Both the position numbers and the translations under genes were made by a program. Shown one piece after another: positions 12,621 to 24,048 of a DNA stretch of 64,000 nucleotides (its first letter is position 1; every line of letters starts with the position of its first letter). Source of the stretch: Ettlia oleoabundans (lineage: Eukaryota; Chlorophyta; Chlorophyceae; Chlamydomonadales); assembly GCA_019693395.1 (NCBI GenBank), contig JAAMXP010000923.1:1-64000 (forward strand), written 5' to 3'. The notes under the pieces are model-generated. The model saw only the letters and a program-made list of their open reading frames with translations. It did no database searches and was not told the origin of the DNA.

Positions 12621-15600
12621 ATGCAGAACTCTAGCAGTGCTTGCCCCTCTGTGGGGCTTCATCAGGCGGCAGGCTCCTGGTTGAGGAAGGCCGAGTTGCT
12701 TCTTAAGCAGCTAAACGCAGGAGGCTGGGAGTCTCAGGCAGGAGGAGGCACGCTGGGGCGCACTCTGCAGCCTCTGCTGCGTGGCCTGAACAGCAGCCTG
12801 CGTCGGGTGAGCGCGGGCCGCCTTGAGGCGGTGCAAAAGTGCCGCTGATCCTGCGTCGCTTGTATGCTTAGCAGTGCTGAGAGCAGGTAACTGAGCCACA
12901 ACTCGGCTTCTCCAGCCTTGCATTGCACCCACCAAGTCTCAACCAGCCCAACACTTCACCCACATCTACGCACACTGCAGGTGGACACATTGGTGACGGT
13001 GCAGGCAGCAGCAGCCAAAGGACCAACGTCTCGCTCCCAGTGGCCTCAGCCACGCCTTTATCTCGATCTGCTGGCAGCTCTGGAGGCGCTGTTTGCGGAG
13101 CCTGTAGTGGGCTGCTTCCTGGACACTGAGCTGCTCAGCACCAGTCCGGCCAGCAGTGACTATACAAACCAGCTCACCAGCATCACAGCTGCCGCCACCA
13201 CCACATACCATTGCCTGGAGGTGCTGCTCGCTCAGGTGGGTCGCGCATGTATAGCACCCGGCTTTGGGTTCTGACTCCCAATGCAAGGCAGCTGTGGCTC
13301 ATAACCGCCCGGGAATGCTGGCGACAGTACTCACAGAAACGGCAGTATCAAAGGAGCAGGACGGAACTGCCACCCTGCATNNNNCCACCCCCCTGTCAGT
13401 GTCTCTCTTCCCTGGCAACAGGCAATGTCATCGGGCATCCACCTCATGGCGGCAGATCCAGACGAAACTCTGGACGCCTTGTGGGGCACAATCAAGACGC
13501 TGATATGCAGCGCACCCAATGCCAGTCTGGCAGCGCTGTTGGCGCTCTGCCTTTCCAGGACGTGCATGCTGTCGTCCAATTTCAGCAAGTCAGGGAAACG
13601 CTATGTTATTGAGAGCCGTGCCTTGAGGTGAGCAGGGCCAGTAAGAGCAGGCAGTTGGGCAGCCAGGGTTGCCATCCTGGCAAACTGGTTGCTTGCTTGT
13701 TTGAAGCATTCGTAATCCTTGCATTGGCTCAACAGTCACGACTACGGTTGTGTTGTGTGTTTTTGCTGTGCCCCTTGGTTTTTCTTCTGCTCAACTCCTG
13801 CACCCCTTTCCTGTTGCCCTTCCTCTCAGGGTCACCTCTAACCGGCTGGTGGGTGCCGCCCTGGATCACTTGGCTGCTATGATGCCGCTCCTGTGCAAGG
13901 GCATGCACCTGGATCTGCTGGCACCACTGCTCAACTACACCCTCTCCGCCTTCAGAGTAGGCTCAAGAGTTGTGAGGCCGGTAGGCGCCAATGGTGCATG
14001 ACAAGCGAAGGTACAGCAGTGCTCTCGCCTTGCCAGCAAGCATCTGCTGGTACCCAACTTCGTTCTGCAGCGGTCCATTGATGACGAGCAAGGCGATGGC
14101 ATGGAGAATAGCCTAAAGCTGTGGGGTCCAGTGAGGCAAGGCTTGGAGGCGCTGGCAGCTGAGCTGATGAGAACCGGGGTGAGGGCTGCTTGGTGCAGGC
14201 CAGGGGCTGTGCAGTCCACCACAGTTGTCAGGTCCTTCCAAGCAAGGCAGATGCTGCTGGAAGGCCGCACTTTGTTTTGGAGGGAGGGCAAGACCCTATT
14301 TTGCAACCTGGCCTGTAATCCTGGGATGGACGTTGCAATTGGGGTAACCTTTGCCAGACCCTCCTGGCGGCCGTGGGAACTGCAGGGGCCCAAGCTGTAC
14401 GACGGCTTGAAGAGAGTGTTGCCACCCTACGTGCCTGACCAGCGCCCGCCTCTGCTGACAGCGATGCGTGAGGAATGGGGGCACATGCACCAGCCCCATG
14501 TCGCGGCCTGCTCGACCCTAAGGACCGAGGTGAGGCCAGTCATGCCAGCCGCACACCTGCATGTGCTGCAAGGCGCCGGTCTGTAATACAGGGCAGCTCT
14601 TTCTGCCCAGCCTGCTTTGCTCACGCTGAGGTGGCCCCAAACAGCCGTCCACTGCTGATCATTGTTGTGGAGGCACCCCAACTTTCTGTTTAGGAGGCAT
14701 CCCACCCATTCAGCCACCCACCACCCCTTGCAGCTGCTAAAGGTGCGGCTGCAGTGCATCCTGCTCAAGTGCGGCCAACGCGACACGCAGCTGGCGGGGC
14801 TGCTGGAACTGCACAACTTCACGGTAAGGAGGCACAGGCCACACTTCACATCATTTTGTGTTTACAGGGCCTACCAGTGGGTGTGCCTGCAACACAAAGC
14901 AAAGAAATGCCTACTTGGTTATCTGTGCATGGATGTAGATTGAGGATGTCTCAGTCCAGGCCGTTTATGGAACGTGACTGCAGTCAAGCACAGGACAGCT
15001 GGGAAGTTTCGCAACAAACGCTGGGATACAGTGTTTGAGATTGAGCACCACATATGTGGTGTTATGCCACCTGCTGCTGTCCTGCAATACAGGTGGCATA
15101 CTCCGCCGAGGTCTCCCGTTACCTCGAGGAGAGCGGGGGCAGCGGCACGCCCTACGGCCTGATGGTCACGGGCCTGGTGCGCCGGGCGGAGACGGCTCGC
15201 CGAACGCCCGATGAGGAGGAGGAGCTGCATCCCGAGCTGCCAGCCTGTGACTCTGCCATGGACGCAGCACCACCTCCGCTGCCTGCACAGCTGCCAGCCT
15301 CTTCACCAGCTGCGAGTAGGGTGGCAGTGCCGCCCCTGGCGCCCAGAAGCACGAATGTGACAAGCCCTCAGGGCAGGCAGGGGCGGCCCCTTGCCGCCGC
15401 TGCCTGGTGTTCCAGCGGAGCTGGGGGGATTCAAGCAGCCGTGGCACCAGATCTTGCTCCTGCTGCGGCTCGTTATTCCCATGCTGGCGCTGCCTCTTGT
15501 AGGGTGCCGGACAGTTTCGGCAGCAATGAAACCATGCTGCCCAGGCCCAACGAGGAGACAGCGAGAGCTTTGGCTCCTGAGCGAGCACCAGCACGAACAG

Positions 15601-15641
15601 CGCGCTCCCGCCTGCGCCTGCCCACCACCTGGAGCAGCTAG
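12621..15641 (+). CDS. Large alpha-helical protein of unknown function
   Basis: A coherent exon chain in matching phase: open to 12806, then 12981-13235, 13422-13627, 13830-13956, 14071-14178, 14386-14529, 14734-14823, 15093-15641 (about 554 aa visible). The start is not resolved, and 12621 is only where the first exon is clearly readable. Most exons encode Leu/Ala-rich amphipathic helices (LAALLALCLSRTCML, LDLLAPLLNYTLSAF, LLKVRLQCILLKCG), suggesting HEAT/ARM-like repeats. The last exon is helical at first and then a low-complexity Pro/Ala/Glu tail. No catalytic motif is visible and I do not recognise the family. An assembly gap (13381-13384) lies in the intron before exon 13422. The stop at 15641 could instead be skipped if the tail splices onward to 16103. 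Confidence 0.55.
13381..13384. other. Assembly gap (N)
   Basis: Four N bases lie in an intron of the helical protein gene. The true length is unknown, so coordinates downstream may not be exact. Confidence 0.99.
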
Positions 15642-16102
15642 TCTGTCCTGATCAAGTGATCCACCGCGATACTCCTCATTCATACTGCATCGCCCTTTAT
15701 CTTGCATTTTCCTTGTAACTCGTCCGCGTGAGAGGGAATCATTGCCAAGCTGGCATGGGCCCATCCTTCGCCAACAACGGTATCAAATTTCAGTCACAAA
15801 GACCTCTGCACAAAGCATTACCCAGCAGGATGCGCGGTCATGCTATCGTGTGCACCACGATCAATGTGGGCGTTCCAGTGAACCGGCTGACAAGCACCAG
15901 GAGGCGTGGTCACCCCGCAAATGGCGGCCACATTGCCGTACTGACACACTGCCGCACTTCAACCAGAGCAGGGGCCTTCCAGGTGTGTCCAAGGTTGCGC
16001 GCAGACGGCTGCAGCTCGACGCTTCAGCATCCACGCTTGGTTCTTACCTCCACCGCTGGCTGTTTCAAACCACGACCTTCTTCCCTTACACAACTGTAAC
16101 AG

Positions 16103-16544
16103 GACCCATCTCAAGGGGCCGAGCCCAACAAAGAGAGCGACAGCCAGACCACCGTGCCACCTGCAGCAGAGGCGGCGGGTGGGGCGGCAGCAGCGCAGGA
16201 GCTGCCGTGGCGTGAAGACGTGGAGACGGCATTGGCCAGGGACCCTGTCGACCGCGCGCCCGGTCAGCAGGAGCCGGGGAGTGAGGATGAGGCTGATGAC
16301 ACGGGGTTTGTTCAAGGTGGGAGGCTGCTCCATGCACGTTTCATGCTAAGCTTGGCACAGTGAGTGAGTCATCCCCAGCTGCCGGTTTGGAGCGACAGGT
16401 TCGACACATTCCAACTGCAATCCAGCTTTGTGGTTTGCCTGGTTGTTACTTGCGGATCTTGCTGCAGCTATTGAGGAGGTGAAGGTAGAAACCAGCAATG
16501 ATATCGAGGAAGAGCAGCGGGCGCAGCAGGACCGCCAGGCTTGA
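16103..16544 (+). CDS. Acidic, disordered C-terminal exons, gene assignment uncertain
   Basis: Exon 16103-16316 (after a CAG acceptor) joins in phase to 16468-16544, which ends in TGA. The product is Glu/Asp/Ala-rich and ends in a charged helix (IEEVKVETSNDIEEEQRAQQ). These are either the last two exons of the helical protein upstream or the end of a small separate gene. A phase-0 donor near 15981 could feed exon 16103, but the sequence upstream of that donor does not look conserved. No domain is visible. Confidence 0.45.
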
Positions 16545-16984
16545 TATAGCCTTCATTGAATGTACAGATTGACTGGTGCAATGCGGCAAACAAGCTCCAT
16601 CTCTTGCGCTGGCTTCCTCTATTACATACGCATGCATCACGATGATGCAACTTGCTGCTTGTCCCTCAAGATATGTACATGCACCCCAGGTAAAAGCAAG
16701 CGAAAGCAAAAATTGGCGCCCCATGCAAGCTAGAAGCGGCTGTATGTGAAAGGGGCTGTGCAGATGTCTAGACAGGCCGTCCCTGGAAATTACTTGCACT
16801 GGCATGATGAGAAAGCCCAGGGCGTCCTGACGTTGAGTGGCTGAATTGGCCGGTCAACCCTCCTGGTTTGGTGCCACCACAGACCAGCTAACAGCGGACG
16901 CGGCCGCTATTCGTGTGCTTGGGTTGCTGGGCTGTACAGCCCGAATAGTAAGCAGGAGGCCTCCTGGCCTGTGACGTGATGAAG

Positions 16985-17361
16985 CTAGGGGATGTTGGCA
17001 AGGGCCAGCACAGTCTGCATGAACACAGCCGCCATGCGCAGCTTGCCGTGGCTCAGCATCCGGCGCAGGCTCCTCTCCTGCAGGCAGACACGCAGGTGGA
17101 AGGCCCAGGACGTGAGTAGCAACCCTTGCAGGGATACAATCCAAACAGAGTCGGTATGCATCACTGTGCCCAGCATGTTAAGAGCATTCATCAGTACACT
17201 GACAGCCTCACCCGGCCTGCGCGCTGCTCCTGTTGTGCCTCCATCAGCGCCGAGAATTTGCCTACCAGCTCCTCAGTGAGTCCCTTTGTGGCGGCTTCAG
17301 GTTCATCCACCGCCCCCACCAGCAGGGCATGCAGATCCTGCAGTTCATCCATCTTCTGATG

Positions 17362-17400
<39 letters not shown>

Positions 17401-20400
17401 TTGTTGCTGGTGGAGGCCAGGCAGCGCGGCAGCAACAGTAACAGGGCTGGCTGACGCAACAGCGTGTGAAAGGATGGCAGGCGTGGCAAGCAGTGGCACC
17501 TGCACAGCTGCAGCGCCGTGCGATGCCGAGGGCGGCGGCGGTGGCAGCCGCTGCTCCTGGTGACCACGCATGCGCTTGGCTGGAGGCCGCAGTCCCTCGC
17601 CGGATGGCTGCGGCCTTTGCTGCTCCCCTTGTTGGCGGGCGCCACGCAGGCTGCCACTGTTGGGCTGCTCACCAGCCCCAGGCGGAGCTGCGGCTGCCGC
17701 AGCCCGCCTGTTAGGCTGCCTCCTTTGGGCCACCGCCTGCCGTGCCTCTGCCACTGGACGCTCACCAGCCTCAACAGGGCCCCCCTGGCTGACCTGCCTG
17801 CGCTTACGCCCCCTGCGCCTGCCCGACGCTGATCCTGCAGCAGCTGGCCCCTGCGTTGCTGCAGCTGCAGCAAACACTGTTGCTGTCGTTGGCTGGGGCA
17901 CGGCAAGCTGCTGCTGCTGGTGCTGCAGGTCTGGCAGGAAGCCGTGGTTCTTGCGCTGGTGCAGCCAGCAGTGCTTGCACAGCCGTGCACCAGTGACGCT
18001 GTGCTTGCGCCAGGGGTAGGTGGGGGTGGGGCCCGCCTCATCGGTACCGCAGTGGCTGCACCGCAGGTGATCCTCATCGTCAGCCTCTGCTTCGGCATCC
18101 TCCACATCATCAGCTGCTGGCTCTGCCGCTGCTCCACCTGCCACATGCTGCTTCTTGCGTTGCGTGGCGGGGGCAAGCGTTGTGTCAGCTGCCTCTGCCA
18201 GGACTGGCAACTGTCCATTATGCCTGTATGCATAGCCTCGGCAAGGGCCACACAGGACTTTCCCCTTGTCGTTGGGGTGGGTCCTCCAAGTGTAGCTAGT
18301 GCCGGGCGGGCCGGGCTGCTGGGAACCGCAGTGGCTGCACTCTAGTGCACTTGCAGGAGCTGCATTCACCTGCTCCTGTTGCTCCTTGCCCTCTGTCGCG
18401 TCCCCAGTGCGTCGCCGCCGTCCCTGCTGCTGAGGCGCACTGTCAGGCTGCCCCTGCCGCTGGCGCTGTCGCTGCTGACGGCTGAAGACTGCACGCTCCT
18501 TACCATAACAGGTCTCACACAGCCACTCCTCACCAGTGGCAGGGTGCCGGTGCCACTGCGCCCACTTGCCGCTGCCTTTGCTTGTGCTGCTGCACAGCAA
18601 GCACTGACGCATCGCAGGGTGTTCAGGCTGCTGCTGTTGCTGCTGCAAAGCCTCCTCATCCTCCTCATCCTCCTCCGGCTCAGCTGGCTGCTCTTCCTGA
18701 TGCTGCATTGGCAGCAGCCCACCACCGTTCTTGTCAGCGTACCCCGCACATGAAGCGCAAAGCAGGTCCCGCGTGGACCGATGCCTCCGCCAACGGTAGG
18801 TAGTGCGGGGGGGGCCGGGCTGCAGGGAGCCGCAGTTGCTGCACTGCCTAGCAGCGGGTGGAACTGCCGCCTCCTGCTCTGCGTGCTGCGCTGCGGCATG
18901 CATACTGTGGCCCCTGCCTGCCGCCAACCTGCCCAAACTGTTGTGCCTGCCGCCCTCGCCCCCCGTGCCGCGCCCCCTGCCAGCGCTTGCACTTCGCCTG
19001 CCACGCGCAGCACTGCGGCCGCAGCCACGGCCACAGCCGCGACCGCTTCTTTGACCCTCTGCGCGTGCAAAGTAGGCCGCAATCAGCTCAGCAGGCCGGT
19101 CATGCCCCGTGCGCTTGAGATAGGCGAGGCAGTTTGCGCAGAGCAGCCTGCCGCTACTTGCATCACGCGTATATTTGCTGGCTTGGTCGTCGTTGCAATG
19201 GCTGCACCGCTGCACCGCCGCATCACCACTGCGATCACTGCTGTCCTCATCGTCCTCCCCTTCCTCCCCTTCCTCCTCCTGGCTACCGCCCGCGGCAGGG
19301 TCCTGACCCGGCTGCTCATCATCCTCATCCCCATCCTCACAGGCCCGCTGGCTATCCCTTGTGCTGCAGACGCCAGCTGTGCGGATGCGGTTGGGAGCAT
19401 CTGAACCACCTGCTGCACCTGCCTGGCCTGCAAGCGTGGCGCTGGGCTCCTGCTGCTGCCCTCCTGTGACAGCCGCGGCAGATGTGGGCAGAGACGGCAC
19501 TTCTGCGCCATCTGCAGCAGGTTCCAGGTGCGCTGTGCCAAGCAGGAACCGCTGGTATGCACCGCCAGCAGAGTTGCCGTTGGCTGCGCTGGGGGGCGCT
19601 CTGGCCTCACGCACAATGTCTGCCAGGGTGACAACTGCAAAGGACCGGTAGCAATGGGCAAACATTACTGCTAAGCCTGCCACCAGCACAGCACAGCACA
19701 GCACAGCAGAGCAGCAGGGGGTGGCACACAAGCTCGGTGGTAGTCCAGGTGGGCACAAGCTAAGAGTGCAAAGCGCCAGGTGCTTGTGCTGACACAGCAA
19801 AGCTGCTGAGCTGCAGTGGCATTCAAGGTGTTCAGGATGAGTGTAACAATTTTGCAGCAGCAGGCTCACCCACTGCGCGCTGGCCACCTCCCTGTGTCCC
19901 AGGCAGGCACGCCACCACATCCTGCAGGTTCTGTGGCACCCAGCTGGCCAGCACTTGCCGCAGCTGCTCCACATTGGCCGCCTCTCGCAGCTGCAGGCAC
20001 AACAAGGGATAAGAGGAGGTGCAAGACTTGGGCTTAGGTTGGCCACACCTTGGTGTCACACCCACCTGCCACGTGACACTACCTAGGGTGGCAGCCATGG
20101 CATCCCTGCCGCCGAACAAGCAGCTCCTGTGTGCCACCAAAGCTGCCCTCATGTGTGGTGCTGCAAACAACAGTGCTGCCGTATTACCTGCCGCACCAGC
20201 CCCACATCCTTGCCAAGGTTGAGGTGTGGCAGGTTGAGCATGGTGTCATCGCCAAGGCCTGCAGCCACTCAAGTTGGGGATTCAATGCGTTTGAAACTAA
20301 CCTAAGCACCAATTGCTATTGTAGCCAAATAATGGCCCCCCGTGTGTGGCGCACATGCGTGTACTACATGCGCACTGCGTGCTTTTTGATGCAGCTGGCA

Positions 20401-21211
20401 ACAGGGCTGGCAACACGGGTTAGTGAACTGGCGAGCCCACCCACCTCGCTGCTGCTTCCAGATGATGCCAATGTCGCGTACAACTGCCGCCTCCACAGCC
20501 AGGTCAAAGGAACCCAGGTGCTCGCGCTTGCCGCTAACTGCACAGCACAACAGCCAAACAGTACCAGGGAAGGGCAGATGCGTGGTTTGGGGCACGGCAG
20601 GGAGTCCGGGATAGCAGCACAGGTGACACCCATATCGCATAGACCCAGCAACCGCCTCATGCATGCCCCGAAGATGCGTGGTTTGGGGCACGGCAGGGAG
20701 TCCGGGATAGCAGCACAGGTGACACCCATATCGCATAGACCCAGCAACCGCCTCATGCATGCCCCGGTCCAAAGCAAGCCAGGCGGCCTCACCCACCTAT
20801 GATGGTGGCCCTGTATTTCTTGATGTTGCTGATGTGTGCCACACCAAGGAAATTCGTGCTTCGGGCACTTGGCATGCCCTTGTCCTTTTTATTTGATGCT
20901 GTGGAACCCTGCTGGTCTGGCTGATGCTGCATCTGTGGCAGCAGGGCTTCTGGCGGTGGCTGTGCTGTAGGTGATGATTGTGGTTGCATGTGGCAGGCCA
21001 TCAGCAGGGGGTCCCTGACAAGCGCGTCGAAAGCCTGCTGCTGAGCTGCGACTGGGTTGTGCACGCCTGGCACCAGGTGAACAGCTGGCATGCCCGACGT
21101 GGTGCATTGCTGTTGCTGCTGCTGCAGCTGCTGCTGCGCCACACTTTCCAATTGCATCAGGACCGGGAACACTTTAAGGGAACCTTCCGCCCTTCCGCTC
21201 CCTGCTAACAA
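16985..21211 (-). CDS. AP2-domain protein with five GATA-like zinc fingers
   Basis: Exons 21211-20797, 20537-20445, 20258-20188, 19990-19870, 19634-17212, 17077-16985 join in phase to 1071 aa. An AP2/ERF domain (about residues 118-185) is spread over three exons: STNFLGV, KYRATI, then GKREHLGSFDLAVEAA and a closing LNLPHLN. Five Cys4 fingers follow at about 376-401, 497-528, 576-609, 665-697 and 758-788. The first has the C-x2-C-x18-C-x2-C spacing of plant GATA fingers; the others have 23-25 residue loops with a conserved Trp. Between them are acidic, Gln-rich and Arg/Gly-rich linkers; an 11-Gln run sits near the end. The C-terminal helical module is split by the last intron, as in the two paralogues. 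Each domain implies DNA binding in the nucleus. The combination is unfamiliar to me. The gene appears intact. Confidence 0.85.
17364..17396 (-). repeat. (CTG)11, polyglutamine in the AP2/GATA-like gene
   Basis: Eleven CTG triplets on the plus strand encode an 11-Gln run on the minus strand, just before the C-terminal helical module. It has the same length as the tract at 5431-5463. Confidence 0.85.
17908..18246. repeat. Finger cassette, inverted partner of 1-333
   Basis: This encodes the fifth finger and its acidic preceding linker in the minus-strand AP2/GATA-like gene. It is nearly identical to bases 1-333 in opposite orientation and partly to 25518-25692. Confidence 0.8.
19684..19708. repeat. 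Short (CAGCA)n tract in an intron
   Basis: About five tandem CAGCA units lie in intron 19635-19869 of the AP2/GATA-like gene. No function is implied. Confidence 0.8.
20576..20766. repeat. Perfect 96-bp tandem duplication inside an AP2-domain intron
   Basis: Copy 1 (20576-20671) and copy 2 (20672-20766) read identically through AGATGCGTGG...GCCCCG. They sit in the intron that splits the AP2 domain (20538-20796) and leave both splice sites intact. The perfect identity points to a very recent duplication or an assembly artefact. Confidence 0.9.
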
Positions 21212-21623
21212 GGCGACTGTGGCATGCTGGTGGAGCGCTGGCGGTGGCAGCAGCTTGCGGTAATCCCTTCAAGGACGCGGGCGGATGCCGCGCATGCCGG
21301 TACACTGGCCTTTAGCACTGCGTTAAGGCTGCCCGCTCGGCGCAAACGACGCAAACGCCCATCGGCATCTCCGAAACTTAGCCCAACCAAGAGACGGTAC
21401 CCTGCGGGTTTTAGATATGAAACCTTGTTATGACGTGACGTGATGACCTCCTGGGTTTAGCGTTGTTGTGAGCACAATGAGGGGTTGGTACTGCTCTGTA
21501 CTGCCTGGAGTTGCCGCACCCGTGGATGCGAAGGGTTGCCACTCAAACAAGCATTCCCTCATCCAGTGTTCTGACAACAACAACAAATTGGGTCCGCAGC
21601 CGTAGAAATCCTTCCTACTATTG

Positions 21624-22843
21624 ATGACGTCCCTCGGCGCAAGCGCCGTTGCGGTCGCCTATGATGCAGCGCACACGCGTTTGGCCGTGGTTGATGCTTC
21701 AAACCGGCTCAACATATATTACCGAGAGTGCAATGGTTGGGCGCTGTTTTCAACCAGTTCTATGGCAGAAGGCCTGCATGTGACAACCCTTTCATGGGCT
21801 CCTGGCGAGTTTGGCGGCGTTGTGGCAGCGGGCGCGGCAGATGGCAGCGTGGTCGTGTGGCAACAGGTGCCAGGGGAGCAGGCGTGGCGCTCTGTGGCGG
21901 CACTGAAGGAGGCTACACTAGCAGTGCAGGACCTTTCATTTGCGCCGTCGGAGCTGGGCCTGCTGCTGGCGGTGGCCTATGCTGATGGCGTCGTCAGGTA
22001 TTCCCCGCGTGTCTGCTGCCACTTGTGTAGTGGCATCAGCCATGCCAGCCATCACGTGGGAAGTGCATGGCTTGCAGACATGCCAACTCCAGGGTTGGGG
22101 GGTGGGGCTGTGGCTGTCCCCGTTTTGAAGAGCCGAACGATAGCCGTTTCTCATGCCGCTTCAGGTTTCTTGAAGCATCAAGTGTGCTGTCCCCTACCAG
22201 CTGGGAGCTGCAAAACCTTTTAAAACTTGGCGGCAGCAATGGCAACAGCAGCAGTGGCGCGGCTACCGCGCTTTGCTGGCGGCAACGTGCTGCAGGATTG
22301 CCCCCGTTGTTGCTAGTTGGCACAGCTGCAGCTGGGGCTCAAATTTGGATGTACCAACAGTCGTTAATGCGCTGGGAGCAGACAGCCATACTCGGCAGCA
22401 TGCAGGTATGGCGTTGGCCTGCCATAGGCCACCTTTGTTGTCATTAGTGCCAGCCATGTCACCAGCAGGGATTCCAGCACGAACAACTCACCTCTGCCTG
22501 TGTATCGTGGTGCTTTTTTTGTTTGTAGGACTATGGTGGGCAGCCGGTGTCAGATGTGGCATGGGCACCAGGGATGGGGCGGCACAGCGACATTGTGGCA
22601 GTGGCAGCTGGCTCTGTGGTGCTGCTGTGGGAGCTGCGGGGTGCTCTAGATGATATGCAGGTGGAGCAGCGGGCACGGCTGCAGCACAAATCAAGCGTAT
22701 GGCAGGTGGAATGGAACCTGCTGGGCAGCTGGCTTGCAGCCTCCACAGAGGGGGGGGAGGTGTGCATGTGGCGGCCAGATTTGACTGGCGAGTGGCTCTT
22801 GCTGAGTCGTGTGTTGAGCAGCGAGCATGCAGTCGCGGCGTGA
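21624..22843 (+). CDS. SEH1: SEH1-like WD40 nucleoporin
   Basis: Exons 21624-21997, 22165-22405, 22529-22843 join in phase to 309 aa. The segment RFLEASSVLSPTSWELQ matches the characteristic SEH1 stretch where the blade continues into a dipeptide-rich strand followed by Trp. WD-type strands are visible as DGSVVVWQ, AQIWMY, SVVLLWEL and GGEVCMW. SEH1 is a beta-propeller subunit of the nuclear pore Y-complex (Nup107-160) and also of the GATOR2/SEA complex. Length is close to that of animal and plant SEH1 (about 320-360 aa). The gene lies 412 bp from the 5' end of the minus-strand AP2/GATA-like gene, so the two may share a promoter region. Some blades are degenerate by eye, but the family call is good. 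Confidence 0.82.
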
Positions 22844-24048
22844 TATCTCTGCTTGCAACGATTGCTGCTTGTAATGATCAGCTGGCTGTCGTACCTTAAG
22901 GCTGCCTTAGCTGCCGACTTACTTGTGCTTTCTACGTGTTGCTGTGTTGCTGTTTGCTGCTTCTAGTGGCGCCAGCATGGACTCAACAGGTATCCCCCTC
23001 CCGCCTCAGCATAGAATTGCAGTTACTGCAGGGACTCACAAGGTGCATGCATTCCGACTGAGAAAAGCAAACCCACGATGCAAGCAAGCCTGCAAGCTTG
23101 ACGCTGCAATGTTTGCTGTGCTGGCGCAAGGGCTGCGTGGCGACCTGGCGGGTCCCCCAGCATGCTGCTGCCAGGAACTCGCACTTTGAACTTGTTTGAA
23201 GTGGTGGTGGGTGTGCCCAAGCAGCACTTTTGCGGCAAACGCGGCGGCCGAAGACCTAGGGAGAGCGAAGAGCGTCGTGACAGGAGCGGGGGTTGGGGGA
23301 CGAGCAGGCAGCGGGTCGGCCCAGCGCCGCCTGTACTGCCGGCTTTACCGCGGCAGCGCGCTGTTACAATGCGATTGCGATCGGCAGAACATCGTCTGCA
23401 TCGCCATGCTTTCGCCGTGGTGGAGGAACTTGAATTCAGCATGTACTATACTGCTAGAGTCACAGCCATCCCGCACACTTGAGGGCCAGTGTGCGGTTGC
23501 TGCCCATGTAGGGGTGTATTGTTTTATCTCTACCTATGCAGCTACTACCCACCAGCTCGGGCGGTCCACCGCACGCGGTGACCAGGCAGTCAAGGCGAAA
23601 AAACCAGCCCTGGAGGTGCCAGACTACTGCACCCTTCAGTGCGGTGAATACAGTGGTCCTCAGGGGCGACCAGCAGCGTTTCACGCACCAGTGCCGCCTG
23701 GCCGGTGGCCAAACGCCGCAAGTGTGATGAAGCCGCATTTGCTAACTCTATTGTTGCTCGATGGCAGCACCGGCAGCATATGCAGAAGTGTTGCCCACAC
23801 CTGCTGTACCCCCTGAAACAGATTCAGCAGGTTTTAGCGCTCAACCCCTTGTTAAGTTCTTTGGGCAGCAAGTTGTGCTACAAACGCAGATTGCCGTTCT
23901 CTTATCTGTAGGCTTGATCTTGGCAGCGGACCGCGCCATCTACATGTGTCACAAACGCAGTGTTTGTGATGTGACACAGCAGTGCTGGACCCCCAGGACA
24001 CTCCACATCAGACACCCAGCCCCAACATTGTGCGCTTGCCTCGGTACT
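22844..24048. other. 3' flank of SEH1 and unassigned sequence
   Basis: Several overlapping plus-strand frames occur (23162-23482, 23196-23816, 23705-23911), including a basic one reading KRRKCDEAAFANSIVARW. None forms a convincing exon chain or a known domain. It may contain the missing N-terminal exons of the decayed gene that follows. Confidence 0.4.

Noticed and set aside
13780..14600. Recognised HEAT-repeat family for the helical protein
   Set aside because: Helical periodicity is visible, but no diagnostic motif allowed a name; left as unknown.
17262..18251. Alternative minus-strand frame of 329 codons inside the AP2/GATA-like gene
   Set aside because: Out-of-frame translation of the main exon; the finger frame is supported by Cys spacing, paralogues and splice phases.
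20576..20766. CRISPR-like or regulatory array
   Set aside because: Only two contiguous copies with no spacers, in a eukaryotic intron.
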